Part shown: positions 46,810 through 58,090 of the stretch, one piece after another
Layout of the letters: each line of letters begins with the position of its first letter
How positions within the stretch are numbered: position 1 is the first letter of the stretch
Assembly: GCF_019320115.1 (NCBI RefSeq)
Contig: NC_089584.1
Span: 76,756,791 to 76,820,790 of the forward strand
From: Miscanthus floridulus
Taxonomy: Eukaryota; Streptophyta; Magnoliopsida; Poales; Poaceae
Length of the DNA: 64,000 nucleotides
Reading direction: 5' to 3'
Position numbers and translations under genes: made by a program
Notes under the pieces: generated by a model
Databases searched by the model: none
Seen by the model: the letters and a program-made list of their open reading frames with translations, nothing else
What the model was told of the DNA's origin: nothing

Positions 46810-49800
46810 AAGGCAGAGTTGATGGGCAGCCTGTATCTAAGATACTTATCGACGGAGGGGCTGCGATTAATATTATGCCTTATGTGATGTATCAGGAAAC
46901 TTGGTAAGGGAGATCAAGACTTGGCCAAAACCGATATGATGCTGAAGGATTTTGAAGGCAATGTGTCACCGGCTAAAGGGGCAGTATGCGTCGAATTGAC
47001 TATCGGCAGCAAAACCTTGCCGACGACGTTCTTTGTTATTAATGGCAAGGGTGCATATAATCTGCTTCTAGGGAGGGATTGGATTCATGCTAATTGTTGT
47101 GTTCCTTCTACAATGCATCAATGCCTCGTACAGTGGATTGGGGATAAGATTGAGTTTGTCCCTGGTGATTCTTCTTATATCATCGCATCGGCAGAATCAG
47201 ATACTTATGAGCGAACTAAATGCATATCAGGAGAAGTTTGGGAAAAAGAATTCCTTAGAGTGGCTGATTATGAAATTCCACCGATCCAAGCAGTCGGTTC
47301 CGAAGAAGAGTTTTAATGGATAGGTTTGCCGATGATGGAAAATTAGGTCAAGGGTTCACATCGGTAGATGATTTAGTAGAAGTAGATATTGGTGATGGCG
47401 ATAGGCCAAGACCTACTCTTATTAGTGCTAAGTTAGATTCCAAGTGTAAGCAGCAAATAACTGATTTGTTGAAAGAGTATAAAGATTGTTTTGCTTGGGA
47501 TTATACTGAGATGCCTGGATTAGACCGATCGATAGTTGAACATCGGTTACCTATCAAATCTAGATTTCGGCCACATCAGCAGCCAGCGCACCGATGCAAC
47601 CCTAATATACTTCCTGACATTAAGGCCGAAATAACTAAATTAATTGAGGCGAAGTTTATTCGGCAGTGTCGATATGCAGAGTGGATCTCTAATGTGGTTC
47701 CTGTTTATAAGAAAAATGGAAAACTTCGTGTTTGTATTGATTTCAGGAATCTTAACAAAGCCACACCGATGGATGGCTATCCAATGCCGATTGCTGATTT
47801 GTTGATTGATGCTGCAGCCGGACATAAAATTATCAGCTTCATGGATGGTAATGCAGGTTACAATCAAATATTCATGGCTAAAGAAGATATTCCCAAGACT
47901 GCTTTCAGATGTCCAGGTCATGTAGGGTTGTTTGAGTGGATAGTCATGACGTTTGGTTTGAAAAATGCCGGCGCTACTTATCAAAGAGCTATGAACTTTA
48001 TTTTTCATGAATACATCGGCACATTAGTGGAGATCTACATTGATGATGTAGTGATTAAGTCTGGAGATATCACAAAACATCTAGCCGATCTACGAAAGAT
48101 ACTGGAGTGCACAAGGAAGCATGGATTGAAGATGAATCCTAATAAATGTGCATTTGGTGTATCAGCAGGTCAATTCTTGGGTTTTATGGTGCATCAGCGG
48201 GGCATCGAAATCAGTAGGAAGTCTATTGATGCAATTAACAAGGTGGTTGCTCCTGCCAATAAAACTGAATTGCAATCTTTGATCGGTAAGATTAATTTCA
48301 TTAGAAGATTATATCTAATCTGTCGGGTAAGATCAAGGCTTTCAGTCCATTACTTAAATTGAAAGCCGATCAGGAATTTGTATGGGGAGCTGAGCAGCAG
48401 TTAGCCCTAGATGAAATTAAGAAATATTTAACAAATCCTCCAGTGCTAGTTCCACCTCAACACGGGAAACCTTTCAGGTTGTATTTGTCAACTGATGATA
48501 CCGTTATCGGTTCAGCTCTTATTCAAGAATTTGAAGGGAAAGAACAGTGTTATTTATTATTTGAGCAGAAGATTAGTGGATGCTGAGACAAGGTATTCGG
48601 CCATCGAAAAATTATGTCTGTGTTTATACTTTTCTTGTGTCAAATTAAGACATTATTTGTTATCTGCCGAATGTAAGGTCATATGCAAAGACGACGTAGT
48701 CAAGTATATGCTGTCGATGCCGATATTAAGTGGTAGAATCGGCAAGTGGATTTTAGCATTATCAGAATTTGAACTACGTTACGAATCGACTAAGGCAGTT
48801 AAGGGGCAGGTTATGGCTGATTTTGTCACTCAGCATTGTAATACAGTGGACTCTCTGGAGGTTGCTCCTTGGACACTTTTCTTCGATGGATCCACATGTG
48901 GTGAAGGAGCAGGTATCGGCATTGTGTTGATTTCACCTCAAGGAAGGAAGTATGAGTTTTCATTGCCGATTGTTGCTACATCAGACAATCAATCAGGCTG
49001 AATACCAAGCCTTGATAAAAGGGTTAGAATTGCTGAAGGAGATACGTGCCGATGCTGTTGAAATCTTTGGTGATTCTATGCTAGTTATAAATCAATTGGC
49101 TAGGATTTATGAATGCCGAAGTGAAGTTTTAATTTCGTATTATGAAAGATGTTTGCAATTGTTGAAAGGGTTTAGAGATTTTCGTCTTGAACATATTTCT
49201 CGACTGCATAATGAAGAGGCTAATCGACTAGCTCAGCATGCTTCAGGGTATCAGCCTATTCAGGAAGTGCTAACATCGGCGGTCGATACCGATGACTGGA
49301 GAAAGGAGATTATCGATTATTTAAAGGATCCATATAAAAAGGTTGAAAGACGTATAAGGTTCCAAGCTACCAAGTATGTGCTCCTCGATGATGAATTATA
49401 TTATCGAAACTATAGATGGAGTTTTACTCAGATGTGTTAGCAGTGATGAATCGAAAAGCTTGATGGGTGAAATTCATGAAGGAGTGTGTGGAGCGCATCA
49501 ATCGGCTTTCAAGATGAAGTGGATGATCAGAAGGAATGGATACTATTGGCCGACTATTCTTGAAAGATTGTTTTAAGTATTTTAAAGGATGTCAGGGGTG
49601 TCAAAAGTTTGGTAATGTTCAAAGAGCGCCTGCATCGGCTATGAACCCTATAATTAAACCTTGGCCGTTCCGAGGGATGGGCTATCGATCTCATCGGTCA
49701 GATTTATCCGCCATCGAGCAAAGGACATAAATTTATTCTGGTTGCTACCGATTATTTCACAAAATGGGTTGAGGCAATTCCTTTAAAAAAGGTGACATTA

Positions 49801-50544
49801 GCTAATATGATCGATTTTGTGAAAGAGCATATTGTTTACCGATTTGGTATTCCTCAAACTATCACTACCGATCAGGGTACTATGTTTACATCAGGAGAAT
49901 TTGATGAGTTTGCTGTAGGTATGGGAATTAAAGTTTTAAATTCTTCTCCGTATTATGCTCAAGCTAATGGTCAGGCTGAGGCTTCTAACAAAGGGATCAT
50001 CAAACTCATTAAGCGCAAAATTAAAGAAAATCCTAAGAGGTGGCATACAGTATTAAATGAAGCCTTGTGGTCATATCGGATGTCATGTCATGGTGCAACC
50101 AAAGTAATGCCTTATCAGTTAGTATATGGACACGACGCAGTATTACCTTGGGAAATTAAAATTGGCTCTAGGCGAATACGTTCTCAAAATCAGCTGATAG
50201 CCGATGATTATGATACTCTTATGAAGGATGAGTTGGAAGATGTGGCGGGTCATCGATTAAGGGCTTTAGTTAGCATCGAAGAAAATAAGAAAAGAGTAGC
50301 CAGATGGTATGACAAGAAGGTGAAGGTAAAGGAGTTTGCCGATGGAGATCTGGTCTGGAAATTGATTTTACCGATTGGAACTAAAAGTTCAAAGTTTGGA
50401 AAGTGGTCTCCTAATTGGGAAGGTCCATATCGGATAAATCAGTCTGTTCCTGGTAATGCATATATTCTAGAAACCCTCGAAGGGGTTGTGTTTCCCAGAG
50501 CATTAAATGGAAAATATTTAAAGAAATATTACCCTAGTATCTAG
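46810..50544 (+). pseudogene. Tat-element pol (protease, RT, RNase H, archaeal-type RNase H, integrase)
   Basis: Protease ILIDGGAAINIMP lies near 46850, RT at 47316-48300 (PVYKKNGKLRVCIDFRNLNK and IYIDDVVIKS), and the first RNase H at about 48400-48850. The second, archaeal-type RNase H is at about 48865-49260 (LFFDGSTCGEGAGIGIVL, AEYQALIKGLE, FGDSMLVINQL, LHNEEANRLAQ). The integrase has a zinc finger (H..H..CQGCQKF, about 49465-49610), a core (ITTDQGTMFTS, NGQAEASNKGIIKLIKRK) and a C-terminal WEGPYRI segment, ending at 50544. Frame changes near 46870, 47316, 48300, 48590, 48985, 49440 and 49570 make this copy inactive although motifs are well kept. Confidence 0.88.
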
Positions 50545-50642
50545 ATGGATGCATAAAAGTATAAGTGCCGATAACAGTCCTATCGGCTAGAATTATACAA
50601 GGATGTCAATGTCTCATAAAGTGCCGATGCAATAGACAAGAT

Positions 50643-53600
50643 TTACAAGTTTAACAAGGATTGGATAGCCAATATCGCACGCAGGCGAATCTGGTCGGCT
50701 TCCTTCATTTCTTTGATGTCTTCATCGGCAGCACCCTCCACAGGCTTGAGTTTTTTCTTCATGGCCAAGGCTTTGCGAGCCTAGATGTCTCTTTCTTGCT
50801 GAAGGGCTTTGATGGCATTAGGGTAGCCGGCTTTCTTCTTGTTGGGCATGAGTTAAGGCTGCCTCGACTTCTTTCAATTCAGCCAATAGAGCCATCTTCT
50901 TTGTCGATAAGTCTAAGATTTTCTGCTTAAGTTCAGCGCCCGAAGTTTGCAAGTTGCCGATGCCCTTGTGCTTCTCATCGGCAATCTGTTTCAATTGTAG
51001 CATCTCTTCTTTGAGTTGAGCCTGAGCTGCTCTATCGGCAATGCGTTGAGCAGCCCGTTGATATTGCAGTTGACGGCTTTCTAAATGGGCTGCTGGGAAG
51101 AGTATTTCTTCAACATCGGCAGGGACCTGGCCATGGATTGTTTTGAAAATTGCCTTTGCGGGGTCCGAGTCATCTACCAGTTGGGCGATATCCTGCTGTA
51201 ACAAGTTCAGGAGAGCTTCCAACTTGGACTTAATTTCTGCCGATATTGTTCCCAGTGCAAGGGAAGAACTTGTTTCCTCTCCATCATCGTCAGAAACGTC
51301 AATGGCAAAGGAAAATAGGCTGTTTAGGGAGTCTTGTTCCTGAGAAAAAGAAAAAGAGGTCAGTTAAGGATAAGTATGAAATATTATAAATCGACTAGGT
51401 CAATCGGCTTACCTGTTTCAAGGCAATTTCCTGTACTTAGCTGGAGGAAGCAGCCTAGAGTATGCCGTGTGGAGGATCGGTTGAGCTTGCCGATGGGATA
51501 TCCTCTGTGGCCTCATCGGTGGTTGGCTCTTGGGGTATGATGACCGATGGTATGTCCTGTACAGGAGGATTAACTGCTTGCTTAGTTACATCGACTGATT
51601 CTGGCTGGATTGCAGACATTGGGGTAGATGTGGGGATCGGCATGGACTTCTATCGTTTTGGCTGTGCCTCGGCATCTGTTAAGGCTTTGCGCTTTGCTTG
51701 GGCCTCAGCAATGGTTGGCTGGGGGGCATCGGCACTTGTTGGTTGTGGAGCTTGGACATCTGGTACGCTTGCCTGATGTACCCATTTGTTGCTGCAAAAC
51801 AAGTGTAAGGTATGATATTTAACAGATAAAATGTAAAATCAAAGGAATACCTCTGAGGGTTTGTCAGAAGTAGTGGTGCTTGATGTCAGAGGAATTGCCG
51901 ATGATGATCCAGCAGCGGCTCTTACACCCTGATGATTAATGTTAATACAGTTTGTGATCGGCATGAGTAGAAATAAATAGGGTTGTTACCTTGAATGCCT
52001 TGATCAGGGTTGTAGCAGCAGCCAATGGAGTGGCCCTAGCTGTAGCCAATTTGGACTTGGAGGTGATGGTCTTGGCACGGGTCTTCTGGTGAGTCAAAGC
52101 AGCTAAGGTGGGGGCGTTGTAGCCGATCGGTGATATCAGGGAAACAGGCCGAAGATCGAAGGGTTTTCCACTTTTGCTCATAGATGGTGCTGGGTTGTTA
52201 ACCTATCATGAGAAAGTTAGTTACCGATATATGAAAGGAAAAAGCAGAAGGGAGTTAAAAGAAACTTACTGCGTCATCAGGAATGGCGTATTCAGGGTCG
52301 ATCATGTGCCGATATGTGTGAGCAGATGTTGCAAACAGTTGTTCCCTCCACTCTCGCCACCATTGCTTATATGATTCGGTGATGAAAGATACTGGCGTCC
52401 AGACGGATATATCGACATCTGTAGTATCGGCATCGGGGGAGAGTCGCACTACCCTGATCCAATCTGTTCCGCAGGTGATTGTTTCTCTGGGTTTGATCAC
52501 ATCGGCAAAACAAAGTTTGATTGGCAGTTGCCCAAAAGCCAATTGACGGGATACTGCCGATGGGTTGTAAAATTCATATGTGATATTGGTGTTTTTCCCG
52601 CTACCGAATGTGTTTACTGGGATTGCCCTGGGAGTAATGATGGCCATCATGAGTTCATTATCCTGATTCAGAGTGTCATCGACAAAGTTGAAAAGAAGGG
52701 GGAATCTATTTTCTTCGTCAATATAAGGTACCCAGGCCCTATGATCACGAGAAAGACCATTGTAGAAGCTTTGAAAGAATCTGTCGATCTGGTCTTCATT
52801 GGCCTCTGTTCCAGGGAGGACAATTATGGCTTCACCAAAATTGAGGGGTGAGCGTGTTGCCGATTCCTCGTCCCTAAGCACGTGGTCTTCAGCAATTTCT
52901 CGTGGGAATTGTTGGGCAAAGAAGTCCCATTGCAAATGTTTGTGCATATGGGCATTCAGCCACATGTTGATGAAGCACCACGGGCCTCCTAAGTTGCCGA
53001 TGGGTTCGCCAAGCAAAAGTTTCTGAGACACTTGATGAAGAAGATGATAAGTGGAGCTCAGAAGGTATCGGCTAAGAGGGAACCTTACACCATTAGCCAA
53101 GAGTTCAGCCACGGGGAGGAAGGCGTTGGTTGGTCCTACTGATCGACCATAGAAGATAAATTTTTCTAGCCACATATTCAAGAATGTGGCATGTTCCCTC
53201 TGGTTAACTGTCCTGGTTCTTTGGCATTCTTGAATGTATCCCGTCCAACCACCGATGTTGCGGGTATTCACCCTATATTCAGATTTTCTACCATAGATGG
53301 AGCCTTCATCGGCAGTTGAAATATCCAAGCCAGTGAGCATGTAGACATCTGCAAGTGTGGGAGTGGCTGGGCCATGTCCAAACATAAAAGTGTTTGTTGT
53401 GTCTGACCAGAAGTAAGCAGCTGCAATCATCATTGACTCGTTCTTTTGCATATCGGCAATGGATAGCCTAATGCATTGGTCTAGCTTCCGTTCTGCCCAG
53501 TGTACTTGCATCGACCTATTGACCCTCAAGTACCTAATCTTTCCACCCTTTGGTGGTTTTGGGCCAAGATCGGAATGTATCTTTCCATAAATTCAGAGAG

Positions 53601-53867
53601 AAATTTTTGGCTCTAAAAGAGGATTCTGTTAACCTCTGCATTAATCAGATCAGTTGGATCTAGGTTGCCCATTGGTCCTAGGCATTGGACATGCGGCTGA
53701 TTGGTTGGAATAACTAATTTGTTGCGTAGTTCCTAAGTTTAGAGGATCCGAAGAACAAAAGAAAAGAGAAAAAATTACCAACTATATGAACTCACAAAGA
53801 CCAGGGAATCGAGGTAAAAGGTAACGGAAGTGGAACGAACCGCAGGGACGTCGAAGTTGATTGCCAT
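50643..53867 (-). pseudogene. Antisense passenger gene: plant mobile domain plus coiled coil, six exons
   Basis: Exons (minus): 53796-53867, 52270-53732, 51990-52202, 51851-51928, 51413-51791, 50643-51339. Every junction is GT-AG, several with strong donors (gtgagt, gtaagt). Exon 1 starts MAINFDVPAVRSTSVTFYLD. Exon 2 carries a plant mobile domain (AAAYFWSDTTNTFMFGHGPA, then TPTLADVYMLTGLDI, later GGPWCFINMWLNAH). Exons 3-5 are Ala/Thr/Pro-rich and low in complexity. Exon 6 is a coiled coil (QYQRAAQRIADRAAQAQLKE, then LKQKILDLSTKKMALLAELK). A TAG at 53613-53615, a frameshift before 53529, a TAG in exon 5 and a frameshift in exon 6 break this copy. Plant mobile domains occur in MAIN/MAIL proteins and in transposons; the role here is unknown. 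Confidence 0.75.
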
Positions 53868-54030
53868 TATCTTGAGGTAGATGGGGGCATGAGCCGGAGA
53901 CTCGAGGTTGACGCTGGAGAAAAGTTCTTGTTGGTTGAGGTCGCGCAGTTGTTCGTCGGAGTCGCCGCCGGAAAGAGAGAATGTCAAAGATTGGAGTCTG
54001 AGGGTAGAAGACGAGCGTTCTGGAGAAATC

Positions 54031-54038
54031 TATTTATA
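54031..54038 (-). promoter_or_regulatory. TATA box of the antisense passenger gene
   Basis: On the minus strand TATAAATA stands about 165 bp before the passenger gene's first ATG (53867), just inside the 3' LTR. The leader between them is CT- and C-rich, as in plant 5' UTRs. It suggests transcription independent of the LTR. Confidence 0.6.
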
Positions 54039-54458
54039 AGCCGCTTGGAGTAGGGGTATTCTGGACTTATCTCTATGCCGCACGCATGTAGGTCGAGGTG
54101 GTTTAGATGGATATGGTAACTGTTCGCACGATAATCAAGGGATTATACAGATGATTTGATGGCAAGTAATCATGACTTGGAAGAGATCTCGGTACAGGAT
54201 ATTTTAATTCTAAAAATGGCGACATTATTATGTTAGGATCTTGCTGATGGATTATTGTTTCGGTATCTTAACCATAATTAGGGCAAGAGTGGTTGGCAAT
54301 TGTGCGATATTTACTGAGGTGCGTGAATCAGGATTAGATTTGATAACAGATCAAGTTTTGGCTTGAAGGATGAGTTACGGTAATTGGGCGAAGGCAGACA
54401 TTATCTGGAGTAAATTTCGGAGCATTAATGGTTTTATACTCCAAAATTGGGGGGCATG

Positions 54459-55226
54459 TGTTGACACCGTTTTTTGCACGTGTCAAAATGATCAGAGTGG
54501 GCTAATCGGCAGGAGGAAAGTTACTGTATACGCTGACAGCCGATGAAAATCAGCTTGTAAAGATGGTTGCCGATGAATGGTGGTGATCGATGGAAAGGTT
54601 GATTTAGACTCGGGCGTTGCCGATAAGGTTGGAGATGTTATTGTCGATGCCGATGAAGGAAGGCTTGAAGACTACTGCCGATGAAACAGGAAGTATGCCG
54701 ATGGAAAGGAGGTCGGTGAGATTTCCATCGTAATTGAGGCGGACAGGGAAATAGATAGGAGTTGATTTCCTTTTCTATATTTGTTAGAGTATGATTCATG
54801 TAAGAGTCACGTGTTTCCTTAGATATGGACTTGGTGTCCTAGTTGTATTTGGTTATGTCTCTTTAGATCAGGGTATAAATATAGATTGAGGGGCAATGTA
54901 ATAATAAATCAATCAATATCAAAACCAATTTTTACTCCTATTTGCATCTACTTACTTTTTCGGCGACTTCATCAATTTGCATATTTTTCCTTTTTACGAG
55001 TTCTCATTGATTCGGCGAGTTGCATAGCTTCAGTGCGACCTTCGGCGATTCTCGAGTTCCGTGTGAGTACCTCTTGGACGTGACTTCCGGGCGTATCGCT
55101 GTTGTCAGGACCTAAAGTGCTCGTATCTTCATCCTTGTCGATTAACAGGTCAAATCGACTGGCACGCTTTGGATATCGATTCGGGTATTAGCCCTTTGTG
55201 TTTGCAGATCCACTTTTGCATCAACA
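54459..55226 (+). repeat. 3' LTR of the Tat element
   Basis: 768 bp, almost identical to 42816-43585. Differences are a few substitutions and small indels (for example GGCAGGACAG against GGCGGACAG). It is preceded by a polypurine tract. Confidence 0.92.
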
Positions 55227-55231
55227 CCTTG

Positions 55232-56971
55232 GGTCATTAGTATAAAATAATTCTTGATACTTAAAGTAAGTGTTTGAGTTTTTGGAAATGTTTAGTAGTT
55301 GTTGGTTTGCAACTGTGTCGTGAAGGAAAGTTGTATTCAAGTTGTTAATTTTTGCATCCATTATCAAGCATCATATTTCGTACTGCGCATCATATTAAAC
55401 ATGGCATTGTTACTACGTGTAGTGAACGAAAGCGAGAACGTGGTAGTGAATCAGGTTGAGGAGGAGGTTAATCCGCCTGTTGAGGTCGGGTTTGATAATT
55501 GTGGAACGTCTTCGGAACCTGACTTTTCCGACAACCAAGGCAAGCCCCGGATGCATTTAAACCTACCTTGTGTTTTACAAATTTATATCACTTTTGCTTT
55601 TAAATACTGCATTAAGTGATTAGGAGTTGAGTGAAAACCTAATTGGTGCATTACCAACCTTGTTCTTTTCATATCAACCTTGTTACCCGTTTTAATCCGA
55701 GAATGTCTATTTATGCTTAGCCATGCTTAGAACGATAAAAGTCGGGTGATTTCCAGCCACCTGCGAGATATAAATGGTTTTTCTTGGATACGATTGGTTA
55801 TTTATGCTATCATGAGGTATAATCTTGTGGAGTAATAAATCTAGACCGGGCGGACTCGGTGTATGGGAGCCACAAGACATGGAGGTCTTGTGAGTGGGTT
55901 CTTTCTGCCTATGTCAATTAAGACACGTCCGTTGTTGAATTGCATGAGGTGAGACTTTGTAGTACTAGCCACATACTCTGGTAAGCCTTAACTTGGCTAT
56001 TCTATTACGAGAATGGCTACTCACGCACTGTGAGTGGAGAGATGGCGAGAATAGCGTGTACCCACGTGGCAATGGGCTGGATTGGTGGAGTACTGTATTC
56101 TTGGGTGGCACGGACCCGTTCTTATTTTAGAGGATCTGAGGGCCGATTGGTATATGTAGGTCAGGGACCTGCATATGTCATGTGGTTGGGAATCCCTAGC
56201 TGGGTTATAATCGGTTTGAATCGTCGTTGCTCCTCGGTTATGGAGACTCAATTCACTATTCATCATCGTAGTTAATAAATGAAACTTGAGGAAGATTTGA
56301 GAAAGAGTTTTGATATAAAGTTCATGATCTCATTACTGAATCATGGCAGATTCATATATGGTCTTTATGAAGAATTAAATGTTGAATGAATCTTTTTAAA
56401 GAGCTTTTACGCAAATGAACATTGAGTCTTGCTAAAGCCGTACCTTGAATCCCTGAGTCCTGCATTCTTAAGCATACTCTGTTTATATTTTAGGTTAAGT
56501 CTTGTTGAGTACTTTTGTACTTAGGGTTCGTTAACCCTTGTTGCAGGTGAGCCTCATAGGCAGGTCTATCTTGGACCGTGCTGCATGACTGTTGTTCAGG
56601 TCGATGATGATAAGTGAATGTGTGGCCCTTGGGCAGGGCACTTTCTTTGTGTGTTATGTTTATGTTAATTATGCCACTCCACTACTATGGTTTGTAATAA
56701 TAATCGTACTTAGTTTGTGAAACAACTGTTTTGTAAATTAAGTTATTGTAAGACTTCCGCTATTTTACTCTGATGTAGATATTTGAATAAATGTTGTATT
56801 ACTGCAATGACTCTGTAATGGGATCCTGCTCGAAAAATCGTGGATGATTCAGGGTTTCCTGGGGACACCCGACAGTCTTCTTAAGTTACCGGGAACGTAT
56901 GCATAGTCGTCAGAGGTCATTGGACAGTGACAGGTGCATGTGGGCCCTATAATTTAGGAGGTTCTGCCACA
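55232..56971 (+). repeat. 3' LTR of the chromovirus, right part
   Basis: Resumes the outer LTR at GGTCATTAGTATAAAATAAT, colinear with 33428-35167 of the 5' LTR, and ends TTCTGCCACA followed by TSD AAACC. It contains the second copy of the 72-codon frame (55401-55619). Confidence 0.92.
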
Positions 56972-57611
56972 AAACCAGCCGTCACAAGCAGCAATAGTCT
57001 TTTTTCTGTAGCCATGCCATCACTAGAGAGGTGAGATTGGCTTCCACCTACTACTAGTTTGCACACGTACTACAGCTCAAATAATTATTATTTTAATCAA
57101 ATTTCTACAGAAAATAGACCTCTCTAGTTGCAGCCAACTGGCCGATCTCAGAACCAACACATAGCAGCAGCGCAGTGGAGTGCAGTGCGGAGCCAATCTC
57201 TCTCCCCTCATGTCACTTGAGAGTGGATTTTCTCATACTTTCAAAATGCAATATCACACAAATTGCAAGTTCGTTTGACTGAGCCGTTTGAAGATTATTA
57301 TTGGAAATAATGTGCCCAACAGAACGAGACCCAACAAGGCTACGTTTTAACAAAGTTTTCAAATGCGGGGCCCATGTGGCACTTATTTTTTAGTATGAAA
57401 ATATAGTCAATTTGGGTCTTGTTTGATAGATTTAATTACATGGAATATTCTAGTGCAAATAAATTACAGAAACAATACACTGTTTAGAAGCTATGGCCAT
57501 TCAAAATTTCATAAATCAGACGACATAGGGACGGGAGAAGCGGAGCGCTGGCAGTGCCAGAGCCAGACAGCAGGCCACATGCGTGCCTCTCGCGTGTCTT
57601 TGGGCACCGCG

Positions 57612-58090
57612 GTTACCGAGGACCAGCCATCACAAGCAGCAACAGTACTTTTTTTCTGTAGCCATGCACTAATGCACTCCAGTGATTTGAGAGATGAGGA
57701 AAAGGCCATAGCAGCAGTCTTTTCTTTGTAGCCGATCACAGCGGTAGCAGCGGAGGCAGAGGCGATAAGCCACAGTAGCCGCCTGCGCAAAAGCAGCATG
57801 GGCCAGCTCGGCGCCAGAGTTCGTTGGCGCCGAGTCGGCGCCAAGATCTGTGGCGGCAACCTCGGCGCCATGTATTATGGCGCCGAGGATACCGGCCACG
57901 TCAACATCACCTAGGATTTTGGCTAGGCACTTCGATGCCAAGATCTGTGGCGCCAAGACGTGTTACCTCGGCGCCATGAGTCCTGGCGCCGACCCCAGGG
58001 TCCAAAGATGAGTTTAAGTCTCCCAAGGGGCCAAACGTAAATTTTCATTGAAAAAGGGTTAAATTGTAAAAAATAGGGGCTGCAAGCCCC
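57612..58090 (-). repeat. Arm C of the long inverted repeat (GGCGCC-rich)
   Basis: Inverse copy of 30654-31132, with the same order of CTCGGCGCCA words and the same ends (AGCCATCACAAGCAGCAACA inside, GGGGCTGCAAGCCCC outside). A short third copy of the inner end, also inverted, lies at 31541-31554 plus 56977-57020 and is the place where the chromovirus inserted. Confidence 0.7.

Larger units (their letters stand above)
42816..55226 (+). mobile_element. Tat-lineage Gypsy retrotransposon nested in the chromovirus LTR
   Basis: TSD CCTTG (42811-42815 and 55227-55231). LTRs are 42816-43585 (770 bp) and 54459-55226 (768 bp), beginning TGTTGACACCG and ending GCATCAACA, with only about a dozen differences, so it is young. 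The PBS region (TTTTGGCACGCCCAGTGGGA) follows the 5' LTR and a GGGGGGCA tract precedes the 3' LTR. Coding content is gag, protease with DGGAA instead of DSGA, RT, RNase H, a second archaeal-type RNase H, integrase, and an antisense passenger gene. Dual RNase H and extra antisense ORFs are known in the Tat lineage. The word GCCGAT/ATCGGC is strikingly frequent throughout. Confidence 0.93.
31555..56971 (+). mobile_element. Tekay/Del-type chromovirus, split by a younger element
   Basis: TSD AAACC flanks both ends (31550-31554 and 56972-56976). LTRs start TGTAACACCTCGGGTG and end GGAGGTTCTGCCACA. The 5' LTR is 31555-35167 (3613 bp). The 3' LTR is 40943-42815 plus 55232-56971, which also sums to 3613 bp once the inner element and one TSD copy are removed. 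A PBS-like TGGTATCATAGCGACC starts at 35171 and a polypurine tract precedes 40943. Coding order is an extra ORF, gag, protease, RT, RNase H, integrase and chromodomain. Net length is about 13 kb. The two LTRs differ at many sites, mostly transitions, so the insertion is old. Confidence 0.93.

Noticed and set aside
47640..48008. Antisense 122-codon frame inside the Tat RT
   Set aside because: It overlaps the conserved RT core on the other strand and has no splice or promoter support, unlike the downstream passenger gene.
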